In this document: piece by piece, positions 48,319 through 56,626 of the stretch
Layout of the letters: each line of letters starts with the position of its first letter
Position numbering within the stretch: position 1 is the stretch's first letter
NCBI RefSeq assembly: GCF_021531255.1
Contig: NZ_JAFBIO010000005.1
Location: 1-64,000 of the forward strand
Direction: 5' to 3'
Length of the DNA stretch: 64,000 nucleotides
Source: Allofournierella massiliensis
GTDB lineage: Bacteria; Bacillota; Clostridia; Oscillospirales; Ruminococcaceae
Position numbers and translations under genes: made by a program
Notes under the pieces: model-generated
Database searches by the model: none
What the model was told of the DNA's origin: nothing
What the model saw: only the letters and a program-made list of their open reading frames with translations

Positions 48319-48723
48319 ATGAAAGCACATATCGCCCTTCAGCCCACACTCCTCTGCTGCCAGCTCAGCCAGGAACAGCTCAATACCCTGGCGGCCATCT
48401 CCCGGGCTCTCCGGTTTGAGATGCGCCGGGTGGACAGAGCCCAGGCCGGCCGCACGGTGGGCGCGCTCTGCGGCGCGCCGGGTTCTTCCAAGGGCGCGGT
48501 ACCGGTGCCCCCCACCATGACCCAGGAGCCGGTGCTGGTGCTGTACCAGTTTACCGAGGCCGGGCTGGACGCCTTGCTGGCCGCCATGAAGAGCGGTGGG
48601 GTGAATATCCCCCTGAAGGCGGCGGTGACCCCCACCAATCGGGATTGGCCCCTCTGCCAGCTGGCCGCCGAGCTGGAAAAGGAGCACGCTGCGGTGCAGG
48701 CAGCCCGCCCTGCCGGAGAATAA
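48319..48723 (+). CDS. DUF3783 domain protein
   Basis: 134 residues from the ATG at 48319 (AGGAGG upstream). The C-terminal half (about 70-118) carries the DUF3783 pattern V-L-V-L-Y-Q-F-T-E-A-G-L-D-A-L-L-A-A-M-K-S-G-G-V and I-P-L-K-A-A-V-T-P-T-N-R-D-W, found in small Clostridia proteins of unknown function. The N-terminal part is a helix-rich stretch with three cysteines. It follows DAHP synthase by 88 bases with no terminator in between, and precedes apbE by three bases, so one transcript is possible, but no functional link is apparent. Confidence 0.82.
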   Translation: MKAHIALQPTLLCCQLSQEQLNTLAAISRALRFEMRRVDRAQAGRTVGALCGAPGSSKGAVPVPPTMTQEPVLVLYQFTEAGLDALLAAMKSGGVNIPLKAAVTPTNRDWPLCQLAAELEKEHAAVQAARPAGE

Positions 48724-48726
48724 GCC

Positions 48727-49815
48727 ATGAGCGGGAGCAAGCAGAAGTGGATCGCCCTGCTGCTGGCCCTGGGGCTGGCAGCTCTGGGGGGCCTCAGCCT
48801 CTGGAACGAACGGCGCAATGCCCCCCAGCCGGATGAGGCCATGGAGGGCTGGCAGGAATATACCGTTTACTGGTTCGATGTGTTCGATACCGTGACCCGG
48901 GTGGTGGGCTATGCCCCCAGCCAGGAGGAGTGGACCCGTCAGATGGATGCCCTCCATGAAGATCTGGTGGCCTACCATCAGCTGTTTGATATCTACAATT
49001 CCTATGAGGGCGTCACCAGCCTGAAGGATGTGAACGAGCAGGCCGGTTCCGGGCCGGTGCAGGTGGATGAGCGCACCTTTGAGATGCTGAGCCTGGCCAA
49101 GGAGATGTACACGGTCACAAACGGCAAGCTGGACGTGGCCATGGGGGATGTGCTGAGCCTGTGGCACGATTATCGGGAGGAAGGACTGGCCAACCCGGAC
49201 AGCGCCCAGCTGCCGCCCCAGGAAGAACTGGAGGAAGCGGCTGCTCATGGCAGCATCCAGGACCTGATCCTGGATGAAGAAGCCTGTACGGTCCAGTTCG
49301 CCGACCCCCAGATGCAGCTGGATGTGGGCAGCGTGGGCAAGGGCTATGCGGTGGAACAGGCGGCCCGGGCTGCCGAGGCCCGGGGGGCCACCAGTCTCTT
49401 TATCAGTGTGGGCGGCAACCTGCGGGCCATCGGGCACAGGGCCGACGGAAGAGATTGGATCGGCGGGGTGCAGGACCCCTGGAACCTGGAGGATACCCTC
49501 TGCAGCGTGAATGTGCAGAACGGAGAAAGCCTGGTGACCAGCGGGGATTACCTGCGGTATTATACGGTGGACGGCAAGCGCTATTGCCATCTTGTGGACC
49601 CGGACACCCTCTATCCTGCCGAACGGTTCAGCGGCGTAAGTGTGCTGTGTACCGACAGCGGCCTGGCTGACTGCCTTTCCACCGGGCTGTTCTGCATGAG
49701 CCTGGAAGAAGGCCAGGCCCTGGTGAAAAGCCTGGAAGGGGTGGAAGCCTGCTGGCAGCTCACCGATGGCAGCGTGGTTTATTCCCAGGGCTTTGAGAGC
49801 CGGCTGGTATCTTAA
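48727..49815 (+). CDS. apbE: FAD:protein FMN transferase (ApbE family)
   Basis: 362 residues. An N-terminal membrane anchor or signal (about 7-23) without lipobox cysteine precedes an ApbE fold: F-D-T-V-T-R near 54-59, D-V-A-M-G-D-V-L-S-L-W, D-V-G-S-V-G-K-G-Y-A-V-E, S-V-G-G-N-L-R-A-I-G and the late H-L-V-D-P-D-T-L-Y-P. It attaches FMN from FAD to Ser/Thr of exported or membrane proteins such as Rnf/Nqr subunits or extracellular flavin reductases, none of which is in this window. The start ATG follows the DUF3783 stop by three bases. Terminator follows at 49828. Confidence 0.94.
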   Translation: MSGSKQKWIALLLALGLAALGGLSLWNERRNAPQPDEAMEGWQEYTVYWFDVFDTVTRVVGYAPSQEEWTRQMDALHEDLVAYHQLFDIYNSYEGVTSLKDVNEQAGSGPVQVDERTFEMLSLAKEMYTVTNGKLDVAMGDVLSLWHDYREEGLANPDSAQLPPQEELEEAAAHGSIQDLILDEEACTVQFADPQMQLDVGSVGKGYAVEQAARAAEARGATSLFISVGGNLRAIGHRADGRDWIGGVQDPWNLEDTLCSVNVQNGESLVTSGDYLRYYTVDGKRYCHLVDPDTLYPAERFSGVSVLCTDSGLADCLSTGLFCMSLEEGQALVKSLEGVEACWQLTDGSVVYSQGFESRLVS

Positions 49816-49827
49816 AATTCATGAGCC

Positions 49828-49866
49828 AAAAGCGCTCCCCAAACGAAAAAGGGGGAGCGCTTTTTT
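49828..49866 (+). terminator. Intrinsic terminator after apbE
   Basis: AAAAGCGCTCCCC with GGGGAGCGCTTTT around an 11-base loop, then further T. Confidence 0.9.
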
Positions 49867-49894
49867 GTTTTTGCGCCGGAGGGGCAGCCGCATC

Positions 49895-49923
49895 TTGACA
49901 GAACAACTCTAATCCATTAGACT
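49895..49923 (+). promoter_or_regulatory. Promoter of the BlaI/M56 operon
   Basis: TTGACA (49895-49900), 17 bases, TAGACT (49918-49923). The first operator overlaps the spacer and the -10 box, giving direct steric repression. Confidence 0.75.
49907..49922 (+). promoter_or_regulatory. BlaI/MecI-type operator 1
   Basis: CTCTAATCCATTAGAC, a near-perfect dyad (CTCTAAT-N2-ATTAGA) over the promoter spacer and -10 box. Confidence 0.75.
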
Positions 49924-49936
49924 GAAAATAGAAGAA

Positions 49937-49952
49937 CTCTAATGGATTAGAG
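49937..49952 (+). promoter_or_regulatory. BlaI/MecI-type operator 2
   Basis: CTCTAATGGATTAGAG, a perfect dyad except for the central two bases, about 30 bases after operator 1 and just before the ribosome site. Two copies are usual for BlaI-type autoregulation. Confidence 0.78.
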
Positions 49953-49964
49953 AGGAGGTGCAGG

Positions 49965-50339
49965 ATGGAGATCCCCAAGGTGTTTGAAAGCGAGTATCGT
50001 TTCTGCCTGATTTTGTGGGAGAACGAGCCCATCAAAAGCAGCGAGCTGGTAAAGCTTTGCCAGCAGAAACTGGGCTGGAAACCCACCACTACCTATACGG
50101 TGCTGCGGCGGCTGGGCGAGCGGGGTGTTTTGAAAAATGAGAACACGGTGGTCCGCTCGCTGGTAAGCAAGGATCAGGTGCAGACCGCCCAGATTGACGA
50201 AATGGTGGAAAAGACCTTCGAAGGCTCTCTGCCGGCTTTTGTGGCGGCATTTACCCGAAGCCGCAGCCTGTCTCCGGCGCAGCTGGACGAGGTCCAGGCC
50301 ATGATCGACCGGTTCAGAAAGGGGGAGAACCATGACTGA
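49965..50339 (+). CDS. BlaI/MecI/CopY family repressor
   Basis: 124 residues: a winged helix (about 1-75, with I-K-S-S-E-L-V-K-L-C-Q-Q-K-L-G-W-K-P-T-T as the recognition part) and a C-terminal dimer helix pair. The family represses beta-lactamase, copper or other envelope-stress genes until cleaved or inactivated. AGGAGG lies nine bases before the ATG. Its own promoter carries two matching operators, so autoregulation is clear. The stop overlaps the M56 gene start. No beta-lactamase or PBP is next to it, but a D-Ala-D-Ala carboxypeptidase lies 4 kb away. Confidence 0.93.
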   Translation: MEIPKVFESEYRFCLILWENEPIKSSELVKLCQQKLGWKPTTTYTVLRRLGERGVLKNENTVVRSLVSKDQVQTAQIDEMVEKTFEGSLPAFVAAFTRSRSLSPAQLDEVQAMIDRFRKGENHD

Positions 50340-51375
50340 ACTGTTCTTGGAGCTGGTGAACCGGAGCGTGGAAGCAAGCTGGCTGGTATTGGCTGTGCTG
50401 GTGCTGCGGCTGGTGCTGCGCCGTGCCCCCAAATGGACGGCGGTGCTGCTTTGGGCGCTGGTAGGTCTGCGGCTGACCCTTCCCTTTACGGTGGAAAGCG
50501 CCCTGAGTCTTCTGCCCAGCAGCCACACCGTGCAGCAGGATATCCTGTTCAGCTCTCAGCCGGCAGTGTACAGCGGTGTGGGGCTGGTGGACAGGGCCGT
50601 GAATCCGGTCCTGCAAAGCGCCTTCACCCCGGACCCCGCTGCCTCCGCAAATCCGCTGCAGCTGGTAGTGCCGGTTCTGGCGCTGGTTTGGGCGGTGGGC
50701 GTGGCGGTACTGGCGGCCTATACTGCCTTCAGCTGGCTGGGGCTGCGCCGCCGTCTGGCCCAGGCCGTCCTCTTGCGGGATAACATCTACCAGAGCGAGC
50801 GGGTGGTTTCCCCCTTTGTGTTCGGCCTGGCCCGGCCTGGTATCTATCTCCCCTTTTCCCTGGATTCGGGCACTATGGAGCATGTGATCGCCCACGAGCA
50901 GGCGCACATTGCCCGCCGGGACCATTGGTGGAAGCCCCTGGGTTTTGCCATTACCGCTGTGCCTGCCCTCACAAACGAGAGCGCCGATGCCTTTATAGCC
51001 GATACACTGGCCAGTTTTACCCTGAACAGGGATGGCAGCTTTTCTTATACCCTGCCTGGGCCCATCCCCGAGGCGGAAGATGGAAAGACCCGGATCGCTG
51101 TCCGGCTGAATGCCTCCTTCTCCACCGGGGCGGGCAGTGATTCCGTGCAGTCGCTGGAATACGGGCCGCAGGAATTGGCGGGGAAAGAGACCGTAACCGG
51201 CAGGCTGGAACTGGAGCGGGGCGAACTGGCAGGGGTCGCTTTTACCGTTTCCTTTGAAACGGAACTGGGGCCAGACGCCCGCCGGCAGTATGCGGGCAGG
51301 GGCATCGAGCTGGTTCCGCCCTTCCGGTACGGCCAGCCGGCGGGGTACGCCGAGCCGACGGTGGGCGGTATATAA
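50332..51375 (+). CDS. M56 (BlaR1/MecR1-like) membrane protein, apparently internally deleted
   Basis: 347 residues. The first part is a normal BlaR1-type N-terminus: three hydrophobic segments (about 14-30, 35-55 and 105-130) and the zinc motif H-E-Q-A-H at about 187-191, followed by R-R-D-H-W-W-K-P. The usual continuation, a fourth membrane segment and the C-D-E stretch with the third zinc ligand, is absent. After L-G-F-A-I-T-A-V-P the chain passes straight into a hydrophilic beta-rich C-terminus. The reading frame is unbroken, so an in-frame deletion or fusion is likely and proteolysis is doubtful. Its stop is followed by about 120 bases of unassigned sequence before a terminator. Signal transfer to the BlaI-type partner is uncertain. 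Confidence 0.75.
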   Translation: MTELFLELVNRSVEASWLVLAVLVLRLVLRRAPKWTAVLLWALVGLRLTLPFTVESALSLLPSSHTVQQDILFSSQPAVYSGVGLVDRAVNPVLQSAFTPDPAASANPLQLVVPVLALVWAVGVAVLAAYTAFSWLGLRRRLAQAVLLRDNIYQSERVVSPFVFGLARPGIYLPFSLDSGTMEHVIAHEQAHIARRDHWWKPLGFAITAVPALTNESADAFIADTLASFTLNRDGSFSYTLPGPIPEAEDGKTRIAVRLNASFSTGAGSDSVQSLEYGPQELAGKETVTGRLELERGELAGVAFTVSFETELGPDARRQYAGRGIELVPPFRYGQPAGYAEPTVGGI

Positions 51376-51496
51376 ACAGGGAGAATGACCGATCTGCTGT
51401 ACACCTTTATACGGAGCCAGGACGGAACTGGAAACCATGGCCAAAAATAATCTGCTTTCCCCGGCTTGAAGCAGACCGGCTCGAAATGCGAAAAAT

Positions 51497-51530
51497 AAAA
51501 GCAGCGCTCCGGCAGGAGCGCTGCTTTTTT
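51497..51530. terminator. Bidirectional terminator between the M56 and MATE genes
   Basis: AAAAGCAGCGCTCC-GGCA-GGAGCGCTGCTTTTTT; the hairpin ends three bases before the MATE stop codon. Confidence 0.92.
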
Positions 51531-51533
51531 CTG

Positions 51534-52934
51534 TCAGCGTTTGGGTTCCACGGTCACCTTGCGGCTGAATAAGCGCTTGGGCGGCAGCCCGGCCAGGGTA
51601 CGGCGCACATGACTGCGGATAAAGAAGAAGCAGATTACATGGACAATGAGCACCAGGGTCCAGCTTACCGGGTAGGAAAGATACAGCACCATGGGGCTCC
51701 GGTATGCCTTGAATACGGTGGCCACCCAGCCCAGCCGAAGCCCGCATACGCCCACCATGGAGACCAGGGCCGGGGCGATGGAGTGCCCCATGCCCCGCAT
51801 GCTGCCCACCATTACGTCCATCATGCCGCAGATGAAGTAGATCAGGCAGATGTATTTCATCCGCACCAGGCCGGCCGCGATCACCGCCGGGTCGGAAGAA
51901 TAGATGCTCAGCAGCCAGGGCCCGGCCAGATAGGCGGAAACGCCCAGCACCAGGCCGGTGGTCAGCACCAGGCCCTGGCATTCCAGCAATACCTTGTCTA
52001 CCCGGTCGGGTTTGCCGGCGCCGATGTTCTGGCCGGTAAAGGTGAGGCAGGTCTGGTAGAAGGCGTTCATGGCGGCGTACACAAAGCCCTCAATGTTGGA
52101 AGAAGCCGCGTTGCCCGCCATGATGGTGGAACCGAAGCTGTTCACCGAGGACTGAATCACCACGTTGGATACCGAGAACACGATACCCTGCAGCCCGGCA
52201 GGCAAGCCGATCTTGAGAATCAGATAGAACTTGAATTTGTCGATTTTCAGCTTTTTCAGGTCCAGCTTGAGGCTGTCGGTTTCCCGCAGCATGCAGCGCA
52301 CCACCAGAGCGGCCGAGATGGCCTGGCTGACGGCGGTGGCAATGCCCACACCTGCCACCCCCAGGTGGCAGCGGATGACCAGGAACAGGTTGAGAATCAC
52401 GTTCACGATGCCGGCCAGCAAAAGGAAATACAGGGGCCTTTGGGTATCGCCCTTGGCCCGCAGCAGAGCGCTGCCGAAGTTATATACCATCAGGGCCGGC
52501 ATGCCCAGAAAATAGATCCGCAGATAGAGAGACGCCAGGGGCAGCACGTTTTCCGGGCAGGCCATCCACCGCAAAAAGAGAGGGGCTCCCGCCACGCCCA
52601 CGATCAGCAGCAGAACGCCGCTGAGCAGGGACACCGTCATGGCGGTATGCACGGTCACCGAAAGGTCTTTATCCTCCCGGGCGCCGTAATACCGGGCGGC
52701 CACCACGTTCACGCCCACCGAAATGCCCACAAACAGGTTGATGAGCAGGGTAATCAGGCTGGTATTGCTGCCCACGGCGGCCAGGGCGTCGCTGCCCGCC
52801 CAGCGGCCCACCACCACCACGTCGGCGGCATTGAAGAGCAGCTGCAGGATGCTGGAAAGTATGAGGGGGATGGAAAAAACCAGCAGCTTGGACAGAAGCG
52901 GGCCGTTCACCATATCGATCTTATGTTGTTTCAC
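51534..52934 (-). CDS. MATE family multidrug/toxin efflux transporter
   Basis: 466 residues from a GTG at 52934 (AAAGGAG five bases upstream); further in-frame TTG/GTG codons up to 52964 lack a site. Twelve hydrophobic segments in two similar halves. The N-terminal half shows L-F-N-A-A-D-V-V-V-V-G-R-W and the V-G-S-N-T-S-L-I loop, typical of the NorM/DinF-like DinF branch. Drives Na+- or H+-coupled export of cationic compounds. It lies 54 bases downstream of a LysR-type regulator on the same strand, which probably controls it. Codon use is ordinary for the window. Confidence 0.94.
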   Translation of the reverse strand: MKQHKIDMVNGPLLSKLLVFSIPLILSSILQLLFNAADVVVVGRWAGSDALAAVGSNTSLITLLINLFVGISVGVNVVAARYYGAREDKDLSVTVHTAMTVSLLSGVLLLIVGVAGAPLFLRWMACPENVLPLASLYLRIYFLGMPALMVYNFGSALLRAKGDTQRPLYFLLLAGIVNVILNLFLVIRCHLGVAGVGIATAVSQAISAALVVRCMLRETDSLKLDLKKLKIDKFKFYLILKIGLPAGLQGIVFSVSNVVIQSSVNSFGSTIMAGNAASSNIEGFVYAAMNAFYQTCLTFTGQNIGAGKPDRVDKVLLECQGLVLTTGLVLGVSAYLAGPWLLSIYSSDPAVIAAGLVRMKYICLIYFICGMMDVMVGSMRGMGHSIAPALVSMVGVCGLRLGWVATVFKAYRSPMVLYLSYPVSWTLVLIVHVICFFFIRSHVRRTLAGLPPKRLFSRKVTVEPKR

Positions 52935-52988
52935 GATAACTCCTTTCTTTTTTCTTATCACCAAAACGCAATGCGGAAAAACAGAGGG

Positions 52989-53960
52989 TCAGGGCAGGGG
53001 GAGCCGCGGTTCCTGCCCGTTCAAATGGGATACCTCCCGGGCCAGCATCTCTTCCAGCGCCGCAAGGAAGGCCGGGCAGGAGACGCCCGACCGGCGGATA
53101 AGGTCCACCCGCAGGGAGGTTTCCAGCCCCCGGATGGGGAAGACATACAGCCGGCATTCCGGCGGGCAGTTCAGGTTGTGGGCCGACACCCGGGGCAGGA
53201 TCATCCGGGGGGTGATGCCCGCCGCGGGAAAAAGGGCGCACAGTTCCAGCTGGTTGGAAAAATCGTTGATGTTCAGCATGTTGGAAATGAAAACCCCCGT
53301 CCGCAGGCAGTGCTGGCGGATCAGGTCGGCGGTGGTGCTGGGCTCGCCCCGTTCCACAAAGGGGATGTCCTGAAAATCCCGCAGGTCGGCCCCGCCGCTC
53401 AGGGCCTCCAGCCGGTCGGGCCAGCTCCCGCCAAACCGCTGTTCCAGCAGGGCGGCGGGCAGCATCAGATAGAGCTTTTCCAGCCCCAAAGGCTGGACGT
53501 GAAAGCTTTCCTCCAGCCGGGTGTTCAGCCCCAGGAACAGATCCAGCTCTCCCTCCCGCAGCATCTTTTCCATTTCCCGGGTCTCCCGGTTTACCACAAA
53601 CAGCTTTACATGGGGGAATCGGGCGTGAAAGGCAGGGAATACCCGGGGCAGCAGCACCGAAGCCCGGCCGCTGTTGATGCCCAGACGCACCTCGCCCCGC
53701 AGCCCGGCATTGTACTGCCCCAGCCGGGTGTTCAGCTCCTCTTCCAGGGCCTGCATCTGCAAAAGGGAAGCCCGGAGCGTCTGGCCGGCAGGGGTCAGCT
53801 GCAGGCGGGGCCTGCGCTCAAACAGGCGCACCCCAACCCGCTCTTCCAGCCGGCGGATATGGTCGCTCAGGCACTGCTGGGTCACAAAAGCACGGCGGGC
53901 CGCGCCGGAAAAGCTCATCTCCTCGCAGACCAGCAAAAACATCTCGTAGCCGGTATTCAT
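52989..53960 (-). CDS. LysR family transcriptional regulator next to MATE
   Basis: 323 residues. N-terminal winged helix (1-60): M-S-F-S-G-A-A-R-R-A-F-V-T-Q-Q-C-L-S-D-H-I-R-R-L-E. Effector-binding domain from about residue 90 with G-I-N-S-G-R-A-S-V-L and the F-V-E-R-G-E segment. GAGGAGG precedes the ATG at 53960. It is read in the same direction as the MATE gene, which follows it, so it may act on its own operon. It is divergent from the carboxypeptidase gene at 54203. The signal is unknown. Confidence 0.93.
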   Translation of the reverse strand: MNTGYEMFLLVCEEMSFSGAARRAFVTQQCLSDHIRRLEERVGVRLFERRPRLQLTPAGQTLRASLLQMQALEEELNTRLGQYNAGLRGEVRLGINSGRASVLLPRVFPAFHARFPHVKLFVVNRETREMEKMLREGELDLFLGLNTRLEESFHVQPLGLEKLYLMLPAALLEQRFGGSWPDRLEALSGGADLRDFQDIPFVERGEPSTTADLIRQHCLRTGVFISNMLNINDFSNQLELCALFPAAGITPRMILPRVSAHNLNCPPECRLYVFPIRGLETSLRVDLIRRSGVSCPAFLAALEEMLAREVSHLNGQEPRLPLP

Positions 53961-54202
53961 GGGGCGGCCTCCTCTTCGGAAAAGGGCATGCGGCGTCTAT
54001 TTCCCTTTCTTTTCTTCTTTTTTACAAAAGAGCTCTGCCTACTATACACCAAAGAAAAGACCTTTACAAGCACCCCCAAAGCCTGCCAAAAGGCCGAAAT
54101 CGGCAAATTGTAAGAAAAACGTAAGAAAAAGCGTGGAATCCCTCAAAGCATCCGCCGCCCCCTTCTGGTAGCATGATGGTAAGGAAAGGGGAGAAAACGA
54201 AG

Positions 54203-55342
54203 ATGGGAACCATCTGGTTCAGGGCCTCGCTGGCCCTGTTGGGGGTGGGCGCCTTCTGGCTGGCTATCCTGCTGCAGCGCCGGCCCCATGGCAGCCGGAG
54301 AAAAGAGAGGAAAAGCCGCCCGCAAAAGGCAAAGGCTCGGCCTGCCCGACAGCCTGTCCGGCAGCCTGCCCGGGTGCACCGGAGCAGAAAAAGGAAAAGC
54401 CTTTTGTGGCGGGGCGTATTGCTGCTCTGCCTGATATGGGCCCTGAGCCAGGCCGGCCGGGAGCTGGGCCGGCTCTGGGGCGGGGAAAGAGAGACCCTGC
54501 CCGGTGAGGGACTGGCCCAGGGCGGGGCGCTGGCGGCGGAGAGCGCCGGCGGGCCGGATTTTGCCTCCCTGGGGCTGGAAGCCCCCATTCTCTACCTGGA
54601 AAGGGAAGGGGAGGTACTGTACGAGAAAAACGCCGACCGGCCCACTGCCCCCGCCAGCACCACCAAGCTGCTCACGGCCCTGACCGTGCTGGATTGGCTG
54701 GACCCGAAAACCACCATCACGGTGGGCCCGGAGGCGGAATGGCCGGAACCGGATGCCTCCCGGGCCTGGCTGGCCCAGGGGGACCGGATGAGCCTGCGCC
54801 AGGCCCTGATCGCCCTGCTGCTGCCCTCGGGCAATGACGCGGCCTGGACCCTGGCCGTGGCGGGCGGCCGGGCTATAGCGGGCCAGGAACTGACCGAGGA
54901 GCAGGCGGCCCAAAAGTTTGTGGAGGAGATGAACCGGAAGGCAGAGCAGCTGGGCGCGGAGGATTCCCACTTTGTCCGGCCGGACGGCTATGATGCCGAG
55001 GGCCAGTATACCACCGCCCGGGACCTGGCCCGGATCGGCCGCCATGCTCTGGAAAACGAGACCCTGGCCGAGATCCTGGGGATGGGGGAGAGCACCGAGA
55101 CCTGGGCAAGCGGCCGGCAGGTCACCTATCAGAACTCAAATCTTCTCCTCAGGCCGGAAAGCCCCTGGTACGATTCCCGGGCCATCGGACTGAAGACCGG
55201 CAGCACCGACCAGGCCGGCTGCTGCCTGGTGAGCGCCCTGCGCTTGGGGCAGGATGTATGCCTCTGCGTGGTGATGGGAGACAGTGAGGAGGGCCGCTGG
55301 CGGGATACCGCCGCCCTCTTTGACCGGCTGGGGGAAGGCTGA
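54203..55342 (+). CDS. Serine-type D-Ala-D-Ala carboxypeptidase (S11), with basic N-terminal extension
   Basis: 379 residues. Active-site triads of S11 enzymes: S152-T-T-K155 in A-P-A-S-T-T-K-L-L-T, S-G-N in L-P-S-G-N-D-A-A-W, and K-T-G in G-L-K-T-G-S-T-D. Before the catalytic domain come a first hydrophobic segment (about 9-22), a highly basic stretch (about 25-70) and a second hydrophobic segment (about 73-90), so the enzyme may be held by two anchors with a basic loop. It trims D-Ala from peptidoglycan stem peptides. Start ATG at 54203 behind GGGGAG. There is no C-terminal amphipathic anchor. Confidence 0.92.
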   Translation: MGTIWFRASLALLGVGAFWLAILLQRRPHGSRRKERKSRPQKAKARPARQPVRQPARVHRSRKRKSLLWRGVLLLCLIWALSQAGRELGRLWGGERETLPGEGLAQGGALAAESAGGPDFASLGLEAPILYLEREGEVLYEKNADRPTAPASTTKLLTALTVLDWLDPKTTITVGPEAEWPEPDASRAWLAQGDRMSLRQALIALLLPSGNDAAWTLAVAGGRAIAGQELTEEQAAQKFVEEMNRKAEQLGAEDSHFVRPDGYDAEGQYTTARDLARIGRHALENETLAEILGMGESTETWASGRQVTYQNSNLLLRPESPWYDSRAIGLKTGSTDQAGCCLVSALRLGQDVCLCVVMGDSEEGRWRDTAALFDRLGEG

Positions 55343-55392
55343 AAAGCCGGCCCTCGGCCTGCTTTTGCCCCTCGCTTTTAATAAGGAAAGAC

Positions 55393-55424
55393 AAGGCCCT
55401 TCCGGTTGCCCCGGGAGGGCCTTT
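55393..55424 (+). terminator. Terminator after the carboxypeptidase gene, overlapping the ruvC promoter
   Basis: AAGGCCCT (55393-55400) with AGGGCCTT (55416-55423) and partial inner pairing; short T-tail TTTAT. Its right arm lies inside the ruvC promoter spacer. Confidence 0.6.
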
Positions 55425-55434
55425 ATGCTATAAT
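55406..55434 (+). promoter_or_regulatory. Sigma-A promoter of ruvCAB
   Basis: TTGCCC (55406-55411), 17 bases, TATAAT (55429-55434), 73 bases before the ruvC start. Confidence 0.6.
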
Positions 55435-55507
55435 AATACGGTTACTATGGATATTTCTGCGCTGTGGGCGGGCAGGCCCTGCCCCGGCGCTTTGCAGCGA
55501 GGCGGAT

Positions 55508-56005
55508 ATGAGAGTTTTGGGCATCGACCCCGGTTATGCCATTGTGGGCTGGGGCGTGGTGGACTACCAGGGCAACCGGTTTTCCCCGGTGGGGTTCGGG
55601 GCGGTCACCACAGCGGCCGGGGTGGATTTTGAAAAGCGGTTGGAACAGGTGTATCAGGGGGTGAAGGAGGTCTTTGAGACCTACCGGCCCGAGGCTCTTT
55701 CCATCGAAAAACTCTTTTATCAGCACAACCAGACCACCGTCATCGGGGTGGCCGAGGCCAGAGGAGTCATCCTGCTGGCGGCTGCCCAGGCGGGGGTGCC
55801 CATCTTTGAATATACCCCCATGCAGGTCAAGCAGTCGGTGAGCGGCTACGGCATGGCGGTGAAAAAGCAGGTGCAGGAGATGACCCGCATCCTGCTGCAT
55901 CTGCCCACCGTGCCCAAGCCCGACGACACCGCCGATGCCCTGGCCATGGCCATCACCCATTGCCACTGCGCCCGCAGCCGGCTGCAGAACTACCCGATCC
56001 GATAA
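55508..56005 (+). CDS. ruvC: Holliday junction resolvase RuvC
   Basis: 165 residues from the ATG at 55508 (GAGGCGG upstream). The catalytic carboxylates are visible: D in V-L-G-I-D-P-G, E in S-I-E-K-L-F, and the D-D of K-P-D-D-T-A-D-A-L-A. It cuts Holliday junctions symmetrically as a dimer. First gene of the ruvC-ruvA-ruvB operon with gaps of 12 and 3 bases, a compact and complete set. Confidence 0.96.
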   Translation: MRVLGIDPGYAIVGWGVVDYQGNRFSPVGFGAVTTAAGVDFEKRLEQVYQGVKEVFETYRPEALSIEKLFYQHNQTTVIGVAEARGVILLAAAQAGVPIFEYTPMQVKQSVSGYGMAVKKQVQEMTRILLHLPTVPKPDDTADALAMAITHCHCARSRLQNYPIR

Positions 56006-56017
56006 GGAGGAGCCCCC

Positions 56018-56623
56018 ATGATCTATTGCCTCAGCGGAAAAATCCTGAAAAAGAACCCGGACAGCGCCGTAATCTCCTGCGGCGGGGTGGGGTATTGGGT
56101 GCAGATCCCCTCTTCGGCTTCGGGCGCCCTGCCCCCGGTGGGGGGCGAGGCCACCCTTTACACCGTCCTGTCGGTGAGTGAAAACGACATCTCCCTCTAC
56201 GGCTTTGCCAGCGAGGAGCAGCAGGCCTGCTTTAAGATGCTCACCGGGGTATCCGGGGTGGGGCCCAAGGCCGGGCTGGCCATCCTGAGTGTGCTCACCC
56301 CGGACCGGATCGCCCTGGCTATCTCCTCCGGCGACCACAAGGCCTTCACCGCCGCCAACGGGGTGGGGCCCAAGCTGGCCCAGCGCATCACACTGGAACT
56401 GAAGGACAAGGTGGGCAAGGGCCTGGCGGGCAGCGCCGAGCTGGGCCAGGTGAGCGCCGCGGCCCAGAGCGCCGGCGGTGTGGCCCAGGCCATCGGGGCA
56501 CTGGTGAGCCTGGGATATTCCCAGAGCGAGGCCGCCCAGGCGGTGGCCCGGCTGGATGCCTCCCTGCCGGTGGAAGAACTGATCCGCCTGGCACTGCGGG
56601 GCATCGCACAAGGAAAGAGGTAA
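56018..56623 (+). CDS. ruvA: Holliday junction DNA-binding protein RuvA
   Basis: 201 residues. The N-terminal OB fold, two helix-hairpin-helix repeats (L-T-G-V-S-G-V-G-P-K-A-G-L and A-N-G-V-G-P-K-L-A-Q-R) and the small C-terminal helical domain that meets RuvB (from about 145) are all present. AAGGAGGA precedes the ATG. It holds the four-way junction for the RuvB motor. Confidence 0.96.
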   Translation: MIYCLSGKILKKNPDSAVISCGGVGYWVQIPSSASGALPPVGGEATLYTVLSVSENDISLYGFASEEQQACFKMLTGVSGVGPKAGLAILSVLTPDRIALAISSGDHKAFTAANGVGPKLAQRITLELKDKVGKGLAGSAELGQVSAAAQSAGGVAQAIGALVSLGYSQSEAAQAVARLDASLPVEELIRLALRGIAQGKR

Positions 56624-56626
56624 ACT

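Noticed and set aside
51386-51451. 21-codon ORF after the M56 gene
   Set aside because: Weak ribosome site and no recognisable sequence; may be remnant DNA of a longer M56 gene.
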